Below, piece after piece: positions 42,749 to 51,299 of a stretch of 64,000 nt of DNA. How positions within the stretch are numbered: the stretch's first letter is position 1; each line of letters starts with the position of its first letter. This DNA is from Pseudomonas fulva NBRC 16637 = DSM 17717 (GTDB lineage Bacteria > Pseudomonadota > Gammaproteobacteria > Pseudomonadales > Pseudomonadaceae): positions 16,740 to 80,739 of the forward strand of contig NZ_BBIQ01000024.1 of assembly GCF_000730565.1 (NCBI RefSeq), read 5' to 3'. Made by a program: the position numbers and the translations under genes. The notes under the pieces are model-generated. The model saw only the letters and a list, made by a program, of their open reading frames with translations. It made no database searches and was not told the origin of the DNA.

Positions 42749-44796
42749 GCTGCCGACTCTTCGGCCAGACCGCTGTGGCGCAGCAAGGCGTCAATGGACG
42801 GCTCGCGACCGCGGAAGTCGACGAACAATACCATCGGCGCACGCGAGCCGCCGCGTGCCAGCACCGCTTCGCGGAACGCCCGGCCTGTTTCGGCATTGAA
42901 AACGCCTTCTTCCTCGAACCGCGAGAAGGCATCGGCCGACAACACTTCAGCCCATTTATAGCTGTAGTAGCCTGCGGCATAACCGCCCGCGAAGATGTGC
43001 GCAAAACTGTTGGGGAAGCGGTTATAGGCCGGTGGGCGCATGACCGACACTTCATCGCGCACCCCTTCGAGCACCTGCAGTACCGTACGGCCGTCACCGT
43101 GGCTGGCGTGAAGCTCAAAGTCGAACAGCGAGAACTCGAGCTGGCGCACCATCATCATGCCCGACTGGAAGTTCTTCGCAGCCAGCATCTTGTCCAGCAG
43201 GTCCTGCGGCAGCGCCTCGCCAGTTTCGTAATGGCCGGAGATCAAGGCAAGGCCTTCGGGCTCCCAGCACCAGTTCTCCATGAACTGGCTGGGCAGTTCT
43301 ACCGCATCCCATGCCACGCCGTTGATGCCGGACACTCCCGCGTGGTCGATGCGGGTCAACAGGTGGTGCAAGCCATGGCCGAACTCATGGAACAGCGTCG
43401 TGACCTCGTCATGGGTCAGCAAGGCAGGTTTGCCCGGCGCGGCAGGGGTGAAGTTGCACACCAGGTTGGCCACCGGGCTTTGCAGTTTGCCCTGAGCCGT
43501 TACGCGACGGTCACGCGCACCGTCCATCCAGGCACCGCCACGCTTGTTGGCGCGGGCATAGAGGTCGAAGAAGAAACGCCCCACATGCTGGCCGTTCTCC
43601 TTGATCTCGAACAGACGTACATCCGGGTGCCAGGCATCGAACTGCTTGAGCTCGTTGATCTCGATGCCGTACAGGCGCTGCACGATGCTGAATAGACCGC
43701 CTAGCACCTTGTCGATGGGGAAGTAGGCGCGCAGTGCTTCCTGGGACACGCTGTAGCGCTGCTCTCGCAGCTTCTCGCCAAAGTAGCCGGCATCCCAGCT
43801 GGCCAGCTCGGGACAACCCTGTTCGGCAGCATAGGCCTTGAGCTGGGCCAGGTCGCGGGCGGCGAAGGGCTTGGAGCGCTTGGCCAGATCGCGCAGGAAG
43901 CTCAACACCTGGTCGCTGGACTCGGCCATCTTGGTCGCCAGGCTGAGCTCGGCGTAGTTCTTGTAGCCCAGTAATTCGGCAAGCTCCTGGCGCAGATCGA
44001 GAATCTGCTGCATCACCGGACCGTTATCGAACTGCCCCGCGTTCGGGCCCTGATCCGAAGCGCGGGTACAGTAGGCCGCATACAGCTCTTCGCGCAGCGC
44101 GCGGTCGCTGGCGTAGGTCATCACCGCGTAATAGCTGGGGAACTCTAGCGTGATCAGCCAGCCCTCGAGGTCCTTGGCGGCGGCAGCGGCGGCCATCTGG
44201 GCCTTGGCCGAGTCGGGCAGGCCGTCGAGCGTGGTTTCGTCGGTGACGTGCTTGCTCCATGCCTGGGTGGCATCCAACAGCTGGTTGGAGAAACGGCTGC
44301 CCAGCTCGCTGAGTTTGCTCTGCACCTCAGCGTAGCGCTGCTGTTCTGCGGCGGGCAGGTCGATGCCCGACAGGCGGAAGTCGCGCAATGCATGTTCAAG
44401 GATGGTCTTTTGCGCCACATCGAACGAGGCAGCTTCAGGGCTTGCAGCCAGTGCCTGGTAGGCATCGAACAGCGCGCGGTTCTGCCCAAGCTCCGTGGAG
44501 TAGGCACTCAGCGCTGGCAGGCAGGCCTCATAGGCTTCACGCAACGCTGGGCTATTGCACACCGCATTGAGGTGGCTCACCGGGCTCCAGGCGGCCCCGA
44601 GGCGGTCGTTCAGTTCGTCCATCGCCAGCACCAGGCCTGCCCATGTAGGCGCTGCGCCTTGTTCTTCAAGAATCCTGGCAATGGCTTTACGGTTGTCGGC
44701 CAGGATCGCTTCGATCGCCGGCAGCACGTGCTCTGCACGGATTTGCGAGAAGGGCGGCAGATCGTGGGATTGCAGAAGCGGGTTGTTCGCAGTCAC
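42745..44796 (-). CDS. prlC: Oligopeptidase A
   Basis: 683 residues, the usual PrlC length, from a GTG (VTANNPLLQSHDLPPFSQI) preceded by AAGG; the 12 residues of the longer frame are not conserved. The M3 zinc site is FHEFGHGLHHLL, with the third ligand in AVELPSQFMENW. PrlC degrades peptides released by other proteases, including signal peptides, in the cytoplasm. It is followed by yheV with a 4-base overlap and is divergent from the gamma-carbonic anhydrase-like gene. Confidence 0.95.
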   Translation of the reverse strand: MTANNPLLQSHDLPPFSQIRAEHVLPAIEAILADNRKAIARILEEQGAAPTWAGLVLAMDELNDRLGAAWSPVSHLNAVCNSPALREAYEACLPALSAYSTELGQNRALFDAYQALAASPEAASFDVAQKTILEHALRDFRLSGIDLPAAEQQRYAEVQSKLSELGSRFSNQLLDATQAWSKHVTDETTLDGLPDSAKAQMAAAAAAKDLEGWLITLEFPSYYAVMTYASDRALREELYAAYCTRASDQGPNAGQFDNGPVMQQILDLRQELAELLGYKNYAELSLATKMAESSDQVLSFLRDLAKRSKPFAARDLAQLKAYAAEQGCPELASWDAGYFGEKLREQRYSVSQEALRAYFPIDKVLGGLFSIVQRLYGIEINELKQFDAWHPDVRLFEIKENGQHVGRFFFDLYARANKRGGAWMDGARDRRVTAQGKLQSPVANLVCNFTPAAPGKPALLTHDEVTTLFHEFGHGLHHLLTRIDHAGVSGINGVAWDAVELPSQFMENWCWEPEGLALISGHYETGEALPQDLLDKMLAAKNFQSGMMMVRQLEFSLFDFELHASHGDGRTVLQVLEGVRDEVSVMRPPAYNRFPNSFAHIFAGGYAAGYYSYKWAEVLSADAFSRFEEEGVFNAETGRAFREAVLARGGSRAPMVLFVDFRGREPSIDALLRHSGLAEESAA

Positions 44797-44898
44797 GGTT
44801 TGGATACCTTGGCAGAAGAAACACAGCCCCATCTTAATTACAATCGACGCCGACCGCAGCAGGCAGCCAGCCTATCGGCACACATGAGGAACACTATC

Positions 44899-45447
44899 AT
44901 GGCCATTCGAAGCTTCCAGCAACACCATCCCAAGCTCGGAGCGCGGGCCTTCGTCGACCGCTCGGCGGTGGTACTGGGCGATGTGGAGATCGGCGAAGAC
45001 AGTTCGGTCTGGCCATTGGTGGTCGTGCGAGGCGACATGCACCGCATCCGTATCGGCGCGCGGACCAGTGTGCAGGACGCCAGTGTGCTGCACATCACCC
45101 ACGCCAGCCCGTTCAACCCTGATGGCTTTGCGCTGATCATCGGTGACGAAGTCACCATCGGGCACAAGGTCATGCTGCACGGCTGCACATTGGGCAACCG
45201 CATCCTGGTCGGCATGGGCAGTACCGTCATGGACGGCGCCATCGTCGAGGACGAGGTGATCATTGGCGCCGCCAGCCTGGTGCCACCGGGCAAGCGCCTG
45301 GTCAGTGGCTACCTGTACATGGGCAGCCCAGTCAGGCAGGTCCGGTTGTTGAACGACCAGGAGCGTGCCTTCTTCGCCTACAGCGCTGGCAACTATGTGA
45401 AGCTCAAGGACCAGCACCTGGCCGAGGGCTTCGATCAGCCAGACTGA
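44899..45447 (+). CDS. Gamma-carbonic anhydrase family protein (YrdA/PaaY-like)
   Basis: 182 residues of left-handed beta-helix hexapeptide repeats. Metal-binding His positions are visible in VLHITHAS, IGHKVMLHG. The start is the ATG after GAGGAACACTATC; an in-frame ATG at 44884 is less well placed. The family holds zinc or iron and resembles carbonic anhydrase Cam, but many members lack clear activity, so the enzyme role is unproven. It is divergent from prlC. Confidence 0.88.
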   Translation: MAIRSFQQHHPKLGARAFVDRSAVVLGDVEIGEDSSVWPLVVVRGDMHRIRIGARTSVQDASVLHITHASPFNPDGFALIIGDEVTIGHKVMLHGCTLGNRILVGMGSTVMDGAIVEDEVIIGAASLVPPGKRLVSGYLYMGSPVRQVRLLNDQERAFFAYSAGNYVKLKDQHLAEGFDQPD

Positions 45448-45521
45448 TCGTTTTTCCACAGCCATGCGGGCACGGCTTGCCCGCCAGCATGCGGCGCAGC
45501 ACTCAAGCGGAAACCTTCCCT

Positions 45522-46178
45522 ATGCACCAGCAAAACATTCTGTTCGACCTTGATGGCACCCTGACCGACCCACGCCTGGGTATCACCCGCTCCATCCAGT
45601 ACGCCTTGGCGAAACTGGGTATCGACGAGCCAGACCTCTCACGCCTTGAACACTTCATCGGCCCGCCGTTGTTGCAGGCGTTCATGCAGTTCTACGGTTT
45701 CGACGAAGCCAAGGCCTGGGAGGCGGTCAACTTCTACCGTGAGCGCTTTCGCGTCACGGGCCTGTACGAAAACCTGGTGTTCGACGGGGTGCCGCAGCTG
45801 CTCGAGACCCTCAATGGCCAAGGCCGCACGCTCTACATAGCGACTTCCAAGCCGTGGGAATTCGCGCGCGAAATTGCCCGCCACTTCGCCTTCGATCAGC
45901 ATTTCAAAATGATCTACGGCAGCGAGCTGGACGGTACGCGAACCAACAAGGTCGAGCTGATTCGCCACTTGCTGGACGAAGAAGGGCTGGACCCGGCGCA
46001 CACGCTCATGATCGGCGATCGCAAGCATGACCTGATCGGAGCCCGTAGCAACGGTTTGCAGGCCGTGGCAGTAGGGTATGGGTTCGGAAGCCGCGAGGAA
46101 CTGATGGCAGAAACGCCGGCGTTCCATTTCGCCTCCCTGGCCGAGATGCACGAGGCGTTCAACAGGCAACCTCGCTGA
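45522..46178 (+). CDS. HAD-family phosphatase (phosphoglycolate phosphatase-like)
   Basis: 218 residues with the HAD motifs: I DLDGTLTD, II ATSK, III (Lys in TNKVEL) and IV GDRKHDL. The helical cap (about 15-80) is of the Gph/PgmB type. Substrates could be phosphoglycolate or other small phosphates; the family does not settle this. The ATG of MHQQNILFDLDG is chosen; upstream residues of the longer frame are not conserved. It follows the gamma-carbonic anhydrase-like gene (74-bp gap). Confidence 0.88.
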   Translation: MHQQNILFDLDGTLTDPRLGITRSIQYALAKLGIDEPDLSRLEHFIGPPLLQAFMQFYGFDEAKAWEAVNFYRERFRVTGLYENLVFDGVPQLLETLNGQGRTLYIATSKPWEFAREIARHFAFDQHFKMIYGSELDGTRTNKVELIRHLLDEEGLDPAHTLMIGDRKHDLIGARSNGLQAVAVGYGFGSREELMAETPAFHFASLAEMHEAFNRQPR

Positions 46179-46204
46179 AGGGCTGGGCAACCGGCTAGCG
46201 CGAC

Positions 46205-47296
46205 CTAGCCCTTGGGCATCAACCCTTGCAAGGCTGCAGTACGCGCTGCGAGGGGCAATGAAGCCAGTTGCCCGACGCGCTCATAAAAGCGTTCCCAGTC
46301 ACCTTCGACCTGGCGAAACAAAACCGAAAAAGCAGGCACCCACTGGTCGTACAGTCCGAATGGCAGCAATTTCGCATTGTTCATCGGCCCATAGACCCAA
46401 GCGTCGTAACGCCTGTCGCCTCCCCATGGGCCATCGCGCAGCGAATGGTAATCGCGCCGCAACCGCTCGAACTCGGCCCGCTTGGCCAAGCGCTTGGTTT
46501 GATCATCGGTGGGCGCCGCATAAAGGGCCTGTAGCCGTGCCCGCGTGGCCAGCACCAAGCGAATGAACTGCTCGCGCTGCGGACCATGGTCGTCGCCGGT
46601 GGCCGCCAGCCCACGGCTGAGCCGCCATTGCCGCGTGCCTTGCTGCTCCACGAACGACGCGAATGACTCGTTGAAGGCCGTATCGTCTTGCACATAGACA
46701 CGCTGATGAGCCAGCTCGTGAAAGATCAGTGTGGCCAGGCGCTCTTCACCCCAGCCCATCATCGATGACAGGATGGGGTCATCGAACCAGCCCAGGGTCG
46801 AATAGGTTTCAACGCCGCCCACATAGACGTCAAGGTGCTGCTGGCGCATCAACGCCGCTGCACCCCGTGCTGCGCCCTGACGATAATAGCCGCGGTAAGC
46901 CACGCACCCGGCAATGGGAAAACAGTGGGTGACTGGCTGAAGCGACAACTCGGGGGTGGCGAAAACATTCCACACGACGTAGGGGCGGCCCAAGTCGGCG
47001 TACATCGTGTAGCTTCGGTTGTCGGGCAATTTCAGCTGCTGGGTGGCGAACGCTCGCGCTTGTTGGGCGTACTCCAGCCGAGCGCGCAATGGCACAGACG
47101 TGGCAGGATCAGCCATCACCTTCGTCACGGGCCGACGCGCCTGCAGCAGCTCCCACTGGCCGGCTGCCAGCTGGCCATAGTAGCCAGCGCTGCTGCAACC
47201 GTTGAGCAGCGCGGCGACCAGTAGCGGAACAAACCGGGTGAAAACACGGTCGAGTGCCCCAGGGTCTGAGCGCTGCGCAAGCACTATTCCAAGCAT
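46205..47296 (-). CDS. Putative aminopeptidase lipoprotein (PF10023-type), HExxH
   Basis: 363 residues. A hydrophobic segment ending in LLNGC near residue 34 looks like a lipobox, though the stretch before it is unusually long for a signal peptide, so the true start may differ. The zinc-peptidase motif HELAH is followed by NESFASFVE, which would supply the third ligand. The family is named putative aminopeptidase without biochemical proof that I know of. It is convergent with the HAD gene and divergent from the lipoprotein pair. Confidence 0.75.
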   Translation of the reverse strand: MLGIVLAQRSDPGALDRVFTRFVPLLVAALLNGCSSAGYYGQLAAGQWELLQARRPVTKVMADPATSVPLRARLEYAQQARAFATQQLKLPDNRSYTMYADLGRPYVVWNVFATPELSLQPVTHCFPIAGCVAYRGYYRQGAARGAAALMRQQHLDVYVGGVETYSTLGWFDDPILSSMMGWGEERLATLIFHELAHQRVYVQDDTAFNESFASFVEQQGTRQWRLSRGLAATGDDHGPQREQFIRLVLATRARLQALYAAPTDDQTKRLAKRAEFERLRRDYHSLRDGPWGGDRRYDAWVYGPMNNAKLLPFGLYDQWVPAFSVLFRQVEGDWERFYERVGQLASLPLAARTAALQGLMPKG

Positions 47297-47362
47297 CGTT
47301 TACCGTCTTATTCGCTCAACCCCATTCGCCTAAAGATTATCGTGCCGAAGGGGAGTTTCGCC

Positions 47363-47776
47363 ATGCGCGCATTGTGGGTTACCGGTTCCTTGCTGCTGAC
47401 AACGGCCTGTTCGACATTGCCCGACCCCGACCCCTCTCAGGCGTGGGTCGACCTTGAACCAGGCCAGCAGACCTCCCTGGACGCGGTGAAAGTCGACGCA
47501 CGCGACTGGGACGACAACCGTTATTTCCAGGTACCGCCTGGCAACCATGAGCTGACCGTGCGCTATCAATTCCCGGTGGCGCCCAGCAACATCGGTCCCG
47601 TCGACGCCCCGCTATGGCGTGATTGCCAGGTCAAGGTAGCCTTCAAGGGCTTCGATGCTGGCGAGCGTTACCAACTGCAGGCTGGCAGCATCGGCTTCCG
47701 TCCCTGGATCAAGCTCTATGATCAGCAACAGAAACTGGTCAGCCAGGGCGAACCGGCAGGCTGCCAACGGACGTAA
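47363..47776 (+). CDS. Small lipoprotein, paralogue 1
   Basis: 137 residues with lipobox LTTAC (Cys at residue 16). The mature part contains PSQAWVDLEPGQQTSLDAVKV (split around residues 25-45), DDNRYFQVPPGNHELTVRY and FDAGERYQLQA, all mirrored in the next gene. The function is unknown; the beta-rich pattern suggests a small sandwich fold. The ATG at 47363 fits the lipoprotein signal better than the frame start at 47342. Confidence 0.72.
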   Translation: MRALWVTGSLLLTTACSTLPDPDPSQAWVDLEPGQQTSLDAVKVDARDWDDNRYFQVPPGNHELTVRYQFPVAPSNIGPVDAPLWRDCQVKVAFKGFDAGERYQLQAGSIGFRPWIKLYDQQQKLVSQGEPAGCQRT

Positions 47777-47833
47777 AGCATCCAAAACAGCGCTATGCTT
47801 GTCACATATTCACTGCAAGTGGAAAACCCTGCC

Positions 47834-48247
47834 ATGCGCCAGCCCATGATGCTGATCGCCCTCAGTGCACTGGGAGCTTGTGCCAGCCCCCTACCGCCCA
47901 AAGATCCCAAACAGGCCTGGGTAGACCTATACACCATGACACCCGGCAGGGTCATCATGGCCGACCGCCTCGATGGCAAGCGCCTGGACGATGGCCGTTA
48001 TTTTCAGGTGACGCCCGGCAAGCACGAACTGATCGTACGTTTCGACTATGAGATCTACGCGGGCGGGTTCTCTACCGACCCCAGGGACCGTACGTGCTAC
48101 CTGACGGTGCGTTACGATCACTTCGAGGCAGGGGAGCGTTATCGGCTTGAGGCAAGAGCGCCGGTGATGGAGCCACAGGTGCTGCTGTATGACTCAGCCA
48201 GGACCGTGGTCGTCAACGAACCTAGCAGGGTCTTCTGCATCCCTTAG
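47834..48247 (+). CDS. Small lipoprotein, paralogue 2
   Basis: 137 residues, the same length as the preceding gene, with lipobox LGAC (Cys at about residue 15). Shared blocks are KQAWVDLYT, DDGRYFQVTPGKHELIVRF and FEAGERYRLEA, so this is a tandem duplicate 57 bp downstream. Function unknown. It is convergent with a DUF1161 gene. Confidence 0.72.
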   Translation: MRQPMMLIALSALGACASPLPPKDPKQAWVDLYTMTPGRVIMADRLDGKRLDDGRYFQVTPGKHELIVRFDYEIYAGGFSTDPRDRTCYLTVRYDHFEAGERYRLEARAPVMEPQVLLYDSARTVVVNEPSRVFCIP

Positions 48248-48276
48248 GTTTCCTTAATGACCCGCTGTTGGCAGGC

Positions 48277-48510
48277 TTACTGATCATTCTTCTGATAAAT
48301 GATCTTGCGGGCACCGCCATCGCAGCTGCCGACCACCATATTAGGGTCCTGCACTTCGCTGTTGGGCACGATTTCAAGGGTATAGGACGGCACGCCCTGG
48401 GCCTGGATCTTGGCCTCGATTTCTGCCTTCAACTCCTCGCATGGCTTGATTGCTGCCAGTGCCGAAGTTGTCATCAGGGAGACCAGTAAAGCGGTAGCGA
48501 TGCGAATCAT
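48277..48510 (-). CDS. DUF1161 periplasmic protein, copy 1
   Basis: 77 residues with a signal peptide (cleavage after ALA, residue 19) and the core KPCEELKAEIEAKI, YTLEIV and VVGSCDGG, with two cysteines that may form a disulfide. Similar to the protein at 50287-50508. Function unknown. A 6-bp GC hairpin in the leader (around 48519-48534) may terminate osmC transcription. Confidence 0.82.
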   Translation of the reverse strand: MIRIATALLVSLMTTSALAAIKPCEELKAEIEAKIQAQGVPSYTLEIVPNSEVQDPNMVVGSCDGGARKIIYQKNDQ

Positions 48511-48581
48511 GGGCGGCTCCAGTAAAGGCAGCGAGGCTGCCGGGTTTTCAGATTACCGCAAACCGCCCACGGCTGGAGCGA

Positions 48582-49007
48582 TCAGCTTACCAGCTTGGCA
48601 TCCAGGGTAATGTCGGCGTTGAGCACCTTGGACACGGGGCAGCCTTGCTTGGCCTTATTGGCGATTTCCTGGAACTGCTCTTCGCTCGCCCCTGGTACCT
48701 TGGCGCGGAGCACCAAGTGCACTGCGGTGATGGCAAAACCATCGCTTTGCTTGTCCAAGGTGACTTCTGCCGCTGTGTCGATACGCTCGGGCGTCAGCTT
48801 GGCTTCGCCCAGCATCATCGACAGCGCCATCGAGAAGCACCCAGCGTGGGCGGCGCCGATCAGTTCTTCCGGGTTGGTGCCCGGCGTATCTTCGAAACGG
48901 GTGTTGAACCCATAAGGATTGTTCTTGAGCGCGCCGCTTTCAGTGGAGATCTGGCCCTTGCCGTCCTTGAGACCACCTTCCCAGATTGCCGATGCTGTCT
49001 TCTTCAT
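48582..49007 (-). CDS. osmC: OsmC family peroxiredoxin
   Basis: 141 residues with the two catalytic cysteines in AAHAGCFSMAL and AKQGCPVSKVL. OsmC reduces organic hydroperoxides and is induced by osmotic stress. The start follows GGGAGGC. An AlgU-type promoter lies upstream, in line with reports that osmC is AlgU-dependent in P. aeruginosa. Confidence 0.94.
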   Translation of the reverse strand: MKKTASAIWEGGLKDGKGQISTESGALKNNPYGFNTRFEDTPGTNPEELIGAAHAGCFSMALSMMLGEAKLTPERIDTAAEVTLDKQSDGFAITAVHLVLRAKVPGASEEQFQEIANKAKQGCPVSKVLNADITLDAKLVS

Positions 49008-49042
49008 GATGCCTCCCGGTCATTGGTTAAGTACCTATCTAT

Positions 49043-49070
49043 TCAGAGGCTGGTAGCCTGATGAGAGTTC
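49043..49070 (-). promoter_or_regulatory. Sigma-22 (AlgU) promoter of osmC
   Basis: On the minus strand GAACTC, 17 bases, TCTGA: one mismatch to the -35 consensus GAACTT and a perfect -10. It lies 36 bases upstream of the osmC ATG at 49007. Confidence 0.75.
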
Positions 49071-49158
49071 AGCTCAATCCGACAGGGGACATTGAATCCA
49101 ACGATTGCGCCCATACAGAGTCAAAAGGCCTCAGGCCAACCATCATTGCGGAGGCTTC

Positions 49159-50163
49159 ATGACGCAGTTGCGAAATCTGAAAATATCCACCCTTGATCTG
49201 GTGCCAGTGCGCGCCGACCAAGGGCCCGCGCAATCACTGCGCAATTCGCTGGACCTGGCGCAACATGTCGAGCGCTTCGGTTACAACCGTTTCTGGGTAG
49301 CCGAGCACCACAACATGGACGGCATTGCCAGCTCGGCCACCTCAGTGCTGATCGGTTACCTCGCAGGCGGTACATCGCGTATCAGGGTAGGTTCCGGGGG
49401 CGTCATGCTGCCCAACCATGCACCGCTCGTTGTGGCCGAGCAGTTTGGCACCCTGGCCAGCCTCTATCCCGGCCGTATCGACTTGGGCCTGGGCCGCGCT
49501 CCAGGGTCCGACCAGATAACCGCCCATGCACTGCGCCGCGACCGGGCCGGCAGTGCGGACGATTTCCCGGATGACGTCGAAGAGTTGTCGCGCTACCTGG
49601 GCCCACGCACCGATGATCAGAAGGTGATTGCCGTACCGGGATACGACACCGAAGTGCCTATCTGGTTGCTGGGCTCTAGCTTGTTCAGTGCCCAGCTGGC
49701 CGGCATGCGTGGTATGCCCTATGCCTTCGCATCGCATTTTGCGCCGCGCTACATGCACGAGGCCATTCGGGTCTACCGCAACCACTTCAAGCCCTCTACC
49801 ACGCTGGACAAGCCCTACGTCATGCTCGGCATCCCCATGGTAGTGGCCGAGACCGATGAGAAAGCCGAGTACCTGGCCACGTCGGTTTATCAACGCATCC
49901 TGGCCCTAATTCGCGGTCAGAGCCTGATGCAGAAGCCCCCGGTAGAAACCATGAATGGCTTGTGGTTGCCGCATGAGCGCGATGCAGTGGGCAGCTTCAT
50001 GGGGCTGGCGATGATCGGGAGCCCAGACAAGGTCCGTGCCAAGGTCGACGTGTTGCTGGAGCAGACAGGGGCCGATGAACTGATCTTTACCTGCGACCTG
50101 TACGAGCACGCAGACCGGATACGCTCCTACGAGTTGCTGGCTCAGGCACTGCAGCCAGCCTAG
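49159..50163 (+). CDS. LLM-class flavin-dependent oxidoreductase (luciferase-like)
   Basis: 334 residues of the bacterial-luciferase-like fold; conserved parts are FWVAEHHNMDGIASSATSVL, VGSGGVMLPNHAPL and LYPGRIDLGLGRAPG. It should use FMN and reduced flavin; the substrate is unknown (YhbW group). The ATG follows CGGAGGCTTC. It is divergent from osmC. Confidence 0.88.
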   Translation: MTQLRNLKISTLDLVPVRADQGPAQSLRNSLDLAQHVERFGYNRFWVAEHHNMDGIASSATSVLIGYLAGGTSRIRVGSGGVMLPNHAPLVVAEQFGTLASLYPGRIDLGLGRAPGSDQITAHALRRDRAGSADDFPDDVEELSRYLGPRTDDQKVIAVPGYDTEVPIWLLGSSLFSAQLAGMRGMPYAFASHFAPRYMHEAIRVYRNHFKPSTTLDKPYVMLGIPMVVAETDEKAEYLATSVYQRILALIRGQSLMQKPPVETMNGLWLPHERDAVGSFMGLAMIGSPDKVRAKVDVLLEQTGADELIFTCDLYEHADRIRSYELLAQALQPA

Positions 50164-50286
50164 CGGTTGAGCAGGGCGCGCCGTGGAGCGAAACTGGGCT
50201 GGGCTGGCCTCTTGATGGGTGGCCGGTAGCCGAGCAAACGGCCGTATGCCCGAACCCCGTGGTCAACCCACGGGGTTCGGTGGCCC

Positions 50287-50508
50287 TTAGTTGCGGCTGT
50301 AAACGATTTCCTTGGTACCGCCTTCACAACTGCCCACCACCTTGCCAGCGGGATCACCCTTGTCCACGACCGTCAGCGTGTAATTTTGCACGCCCTTGGC
50401 ATCGAGCTTGGCAGCGATTTCCGCTTTCAGCTCTTCGCACGGCTTGCCGGCCGCCATCGCGCCGCCCGCCAGGGTCATCAGGCCCAACGCCAGAACCACT
50501 TTGTTCAT
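50287..50508 (-). CDS. DUF1161 periplasmic protein, copy 2
   Basis: 73 residues with a signal peptide (AGGAMAAG) and the core KPCEELKAEIAAKL, YTLTVV and VVGSCEGG, a clear paralogue of 48277-48510. The start is the ATG at 50508; the GTG one codon before is not needed. Function unknown. Confidence 0.82.
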   Translation of the reverse strand: MNKVVLALGLMTLAGGAMAAGKPCEELKAEIAAKLDAKGVQNYTLTVVDKGDPAGKVVGSCEGGTKEIVYSRN

Positions 50509-50609
50509 CACTTGCTTTCCTTGTGCAGATGAAATCGCAAAAGGCGCCCATCAGGCGCCTCGTCTAAGTCTTACCCCATCGCGCCAGGCACATCCAGCCC
50601 GGACCTGTA

Positions 50610-50825
50610 TCAGCTGTTGGTGATACGGAAGCCGACCTTCAGGGTCACCTGGAAGTGCTCGACTTTGTTGTCGCGAATATGGCCGCGGGTGCTGACGACT
50701 TCGAACCACTCCATCATCTGCACGCTTTTGGAGGCTTCGGCCAGGGCATTCTGGATTGCATCTTCGATACCGGTGGTGGAAGAACCTACCAGTTCGAGCA
50801 TTTTGTACGTGTGGTGATCGGACAT
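50610..50825 (-). CDS. Dodecin
   Basis: 71 residues starting MSDHHTYKMLELVGSS. The dodecin signature includes the aromatic residue that stacks on flavin (EWFEVVSTRGHI) and the strand FQVTLKVGFRI. Dodecins form hollow 12-mers that store flavin in the cytoplasm. The start is preceded by AAGGAG. Confidence 0.92.
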   Translation of the reverse strand: MSDHHTYKMLELVGSSTTGIEDAIQNALAEASKSVQMMEWFEVVSTRGHIRDNKVEHFQVTLKVGFRITNS

Positions 50826-50975
50826 GTGTTGACTCCTTGGATGGCGATAACGTTGAGCCTAGCAGCGCAGTGCTCGTTTACCTGCGAGCAGGCGCAGCGG
50901 CAGAAAGTTCGATCGCACTTTCGCTTCGCTTGATAGTCGCACTCTCTAGAGCCCATAACGCGAAGGAGAGTCAAC

Positions 50976-51299
50976 ATGCCCCGCAACTCGCTGCGTAAAA
51001 CATCACTGGAAAGCATGGAAGCCGAGATCGAGAGCCTCCTGAAGAGCCTGGAAAGCCTCAAGAACGACGCCTCCGAGGAATCCCAGAAGTCCCTCAAGGC
51101 TATCCGCAGCAATGCCGAGACGGCCCTGAAGCACTCGCGCAGCCTACTGAGCGACGCTTACGAAGAAGTCAAAGACCGCACGGTCAAGACCAGCATCGCT
51201 ACTCGCGACTATGCCCAGGAACACCCCTACACCACCGCTGGCGTGGCAGTAGGCGCACTGGGCCTGCTGGCTGCCTACCTGCTGTGCAAGCGCAACTAA
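50976..51299 (+). CDS. DUF883 family membrane-anchored protein (YqjD/ElaB-like)
   Basis: 107 residues: a helical, charged N-terminal part (about 1-75), then one C-terminal membrane helix (TTAGVAVGALGLLAAYLL) with a basic end CKRN, the YqjD/ElaB layout. E. coli relatives bind ribosomes at the membrane in stationary phase. It converges on trpI; the two stop codons overlap (TAA/TAG on opposite strands). Confidence 0.88.
   Translation: MPRNSLRKTSLESMEAEIESLLKSLESLKNDASEESQKSLKAIRSNAETALKHSRSLLSDAYEEVKDRTVKTSIATRDYAQEHPYTTAGVAVGALGLLAAYLLCKRN

Noticed and set aside
50826..50930. AlgU promoter before dodecin
   Set aside because: A GAACTT occurs on the minus strand, but the -10 at 17 bases reads TCGCA, too far from TCTGA to support.
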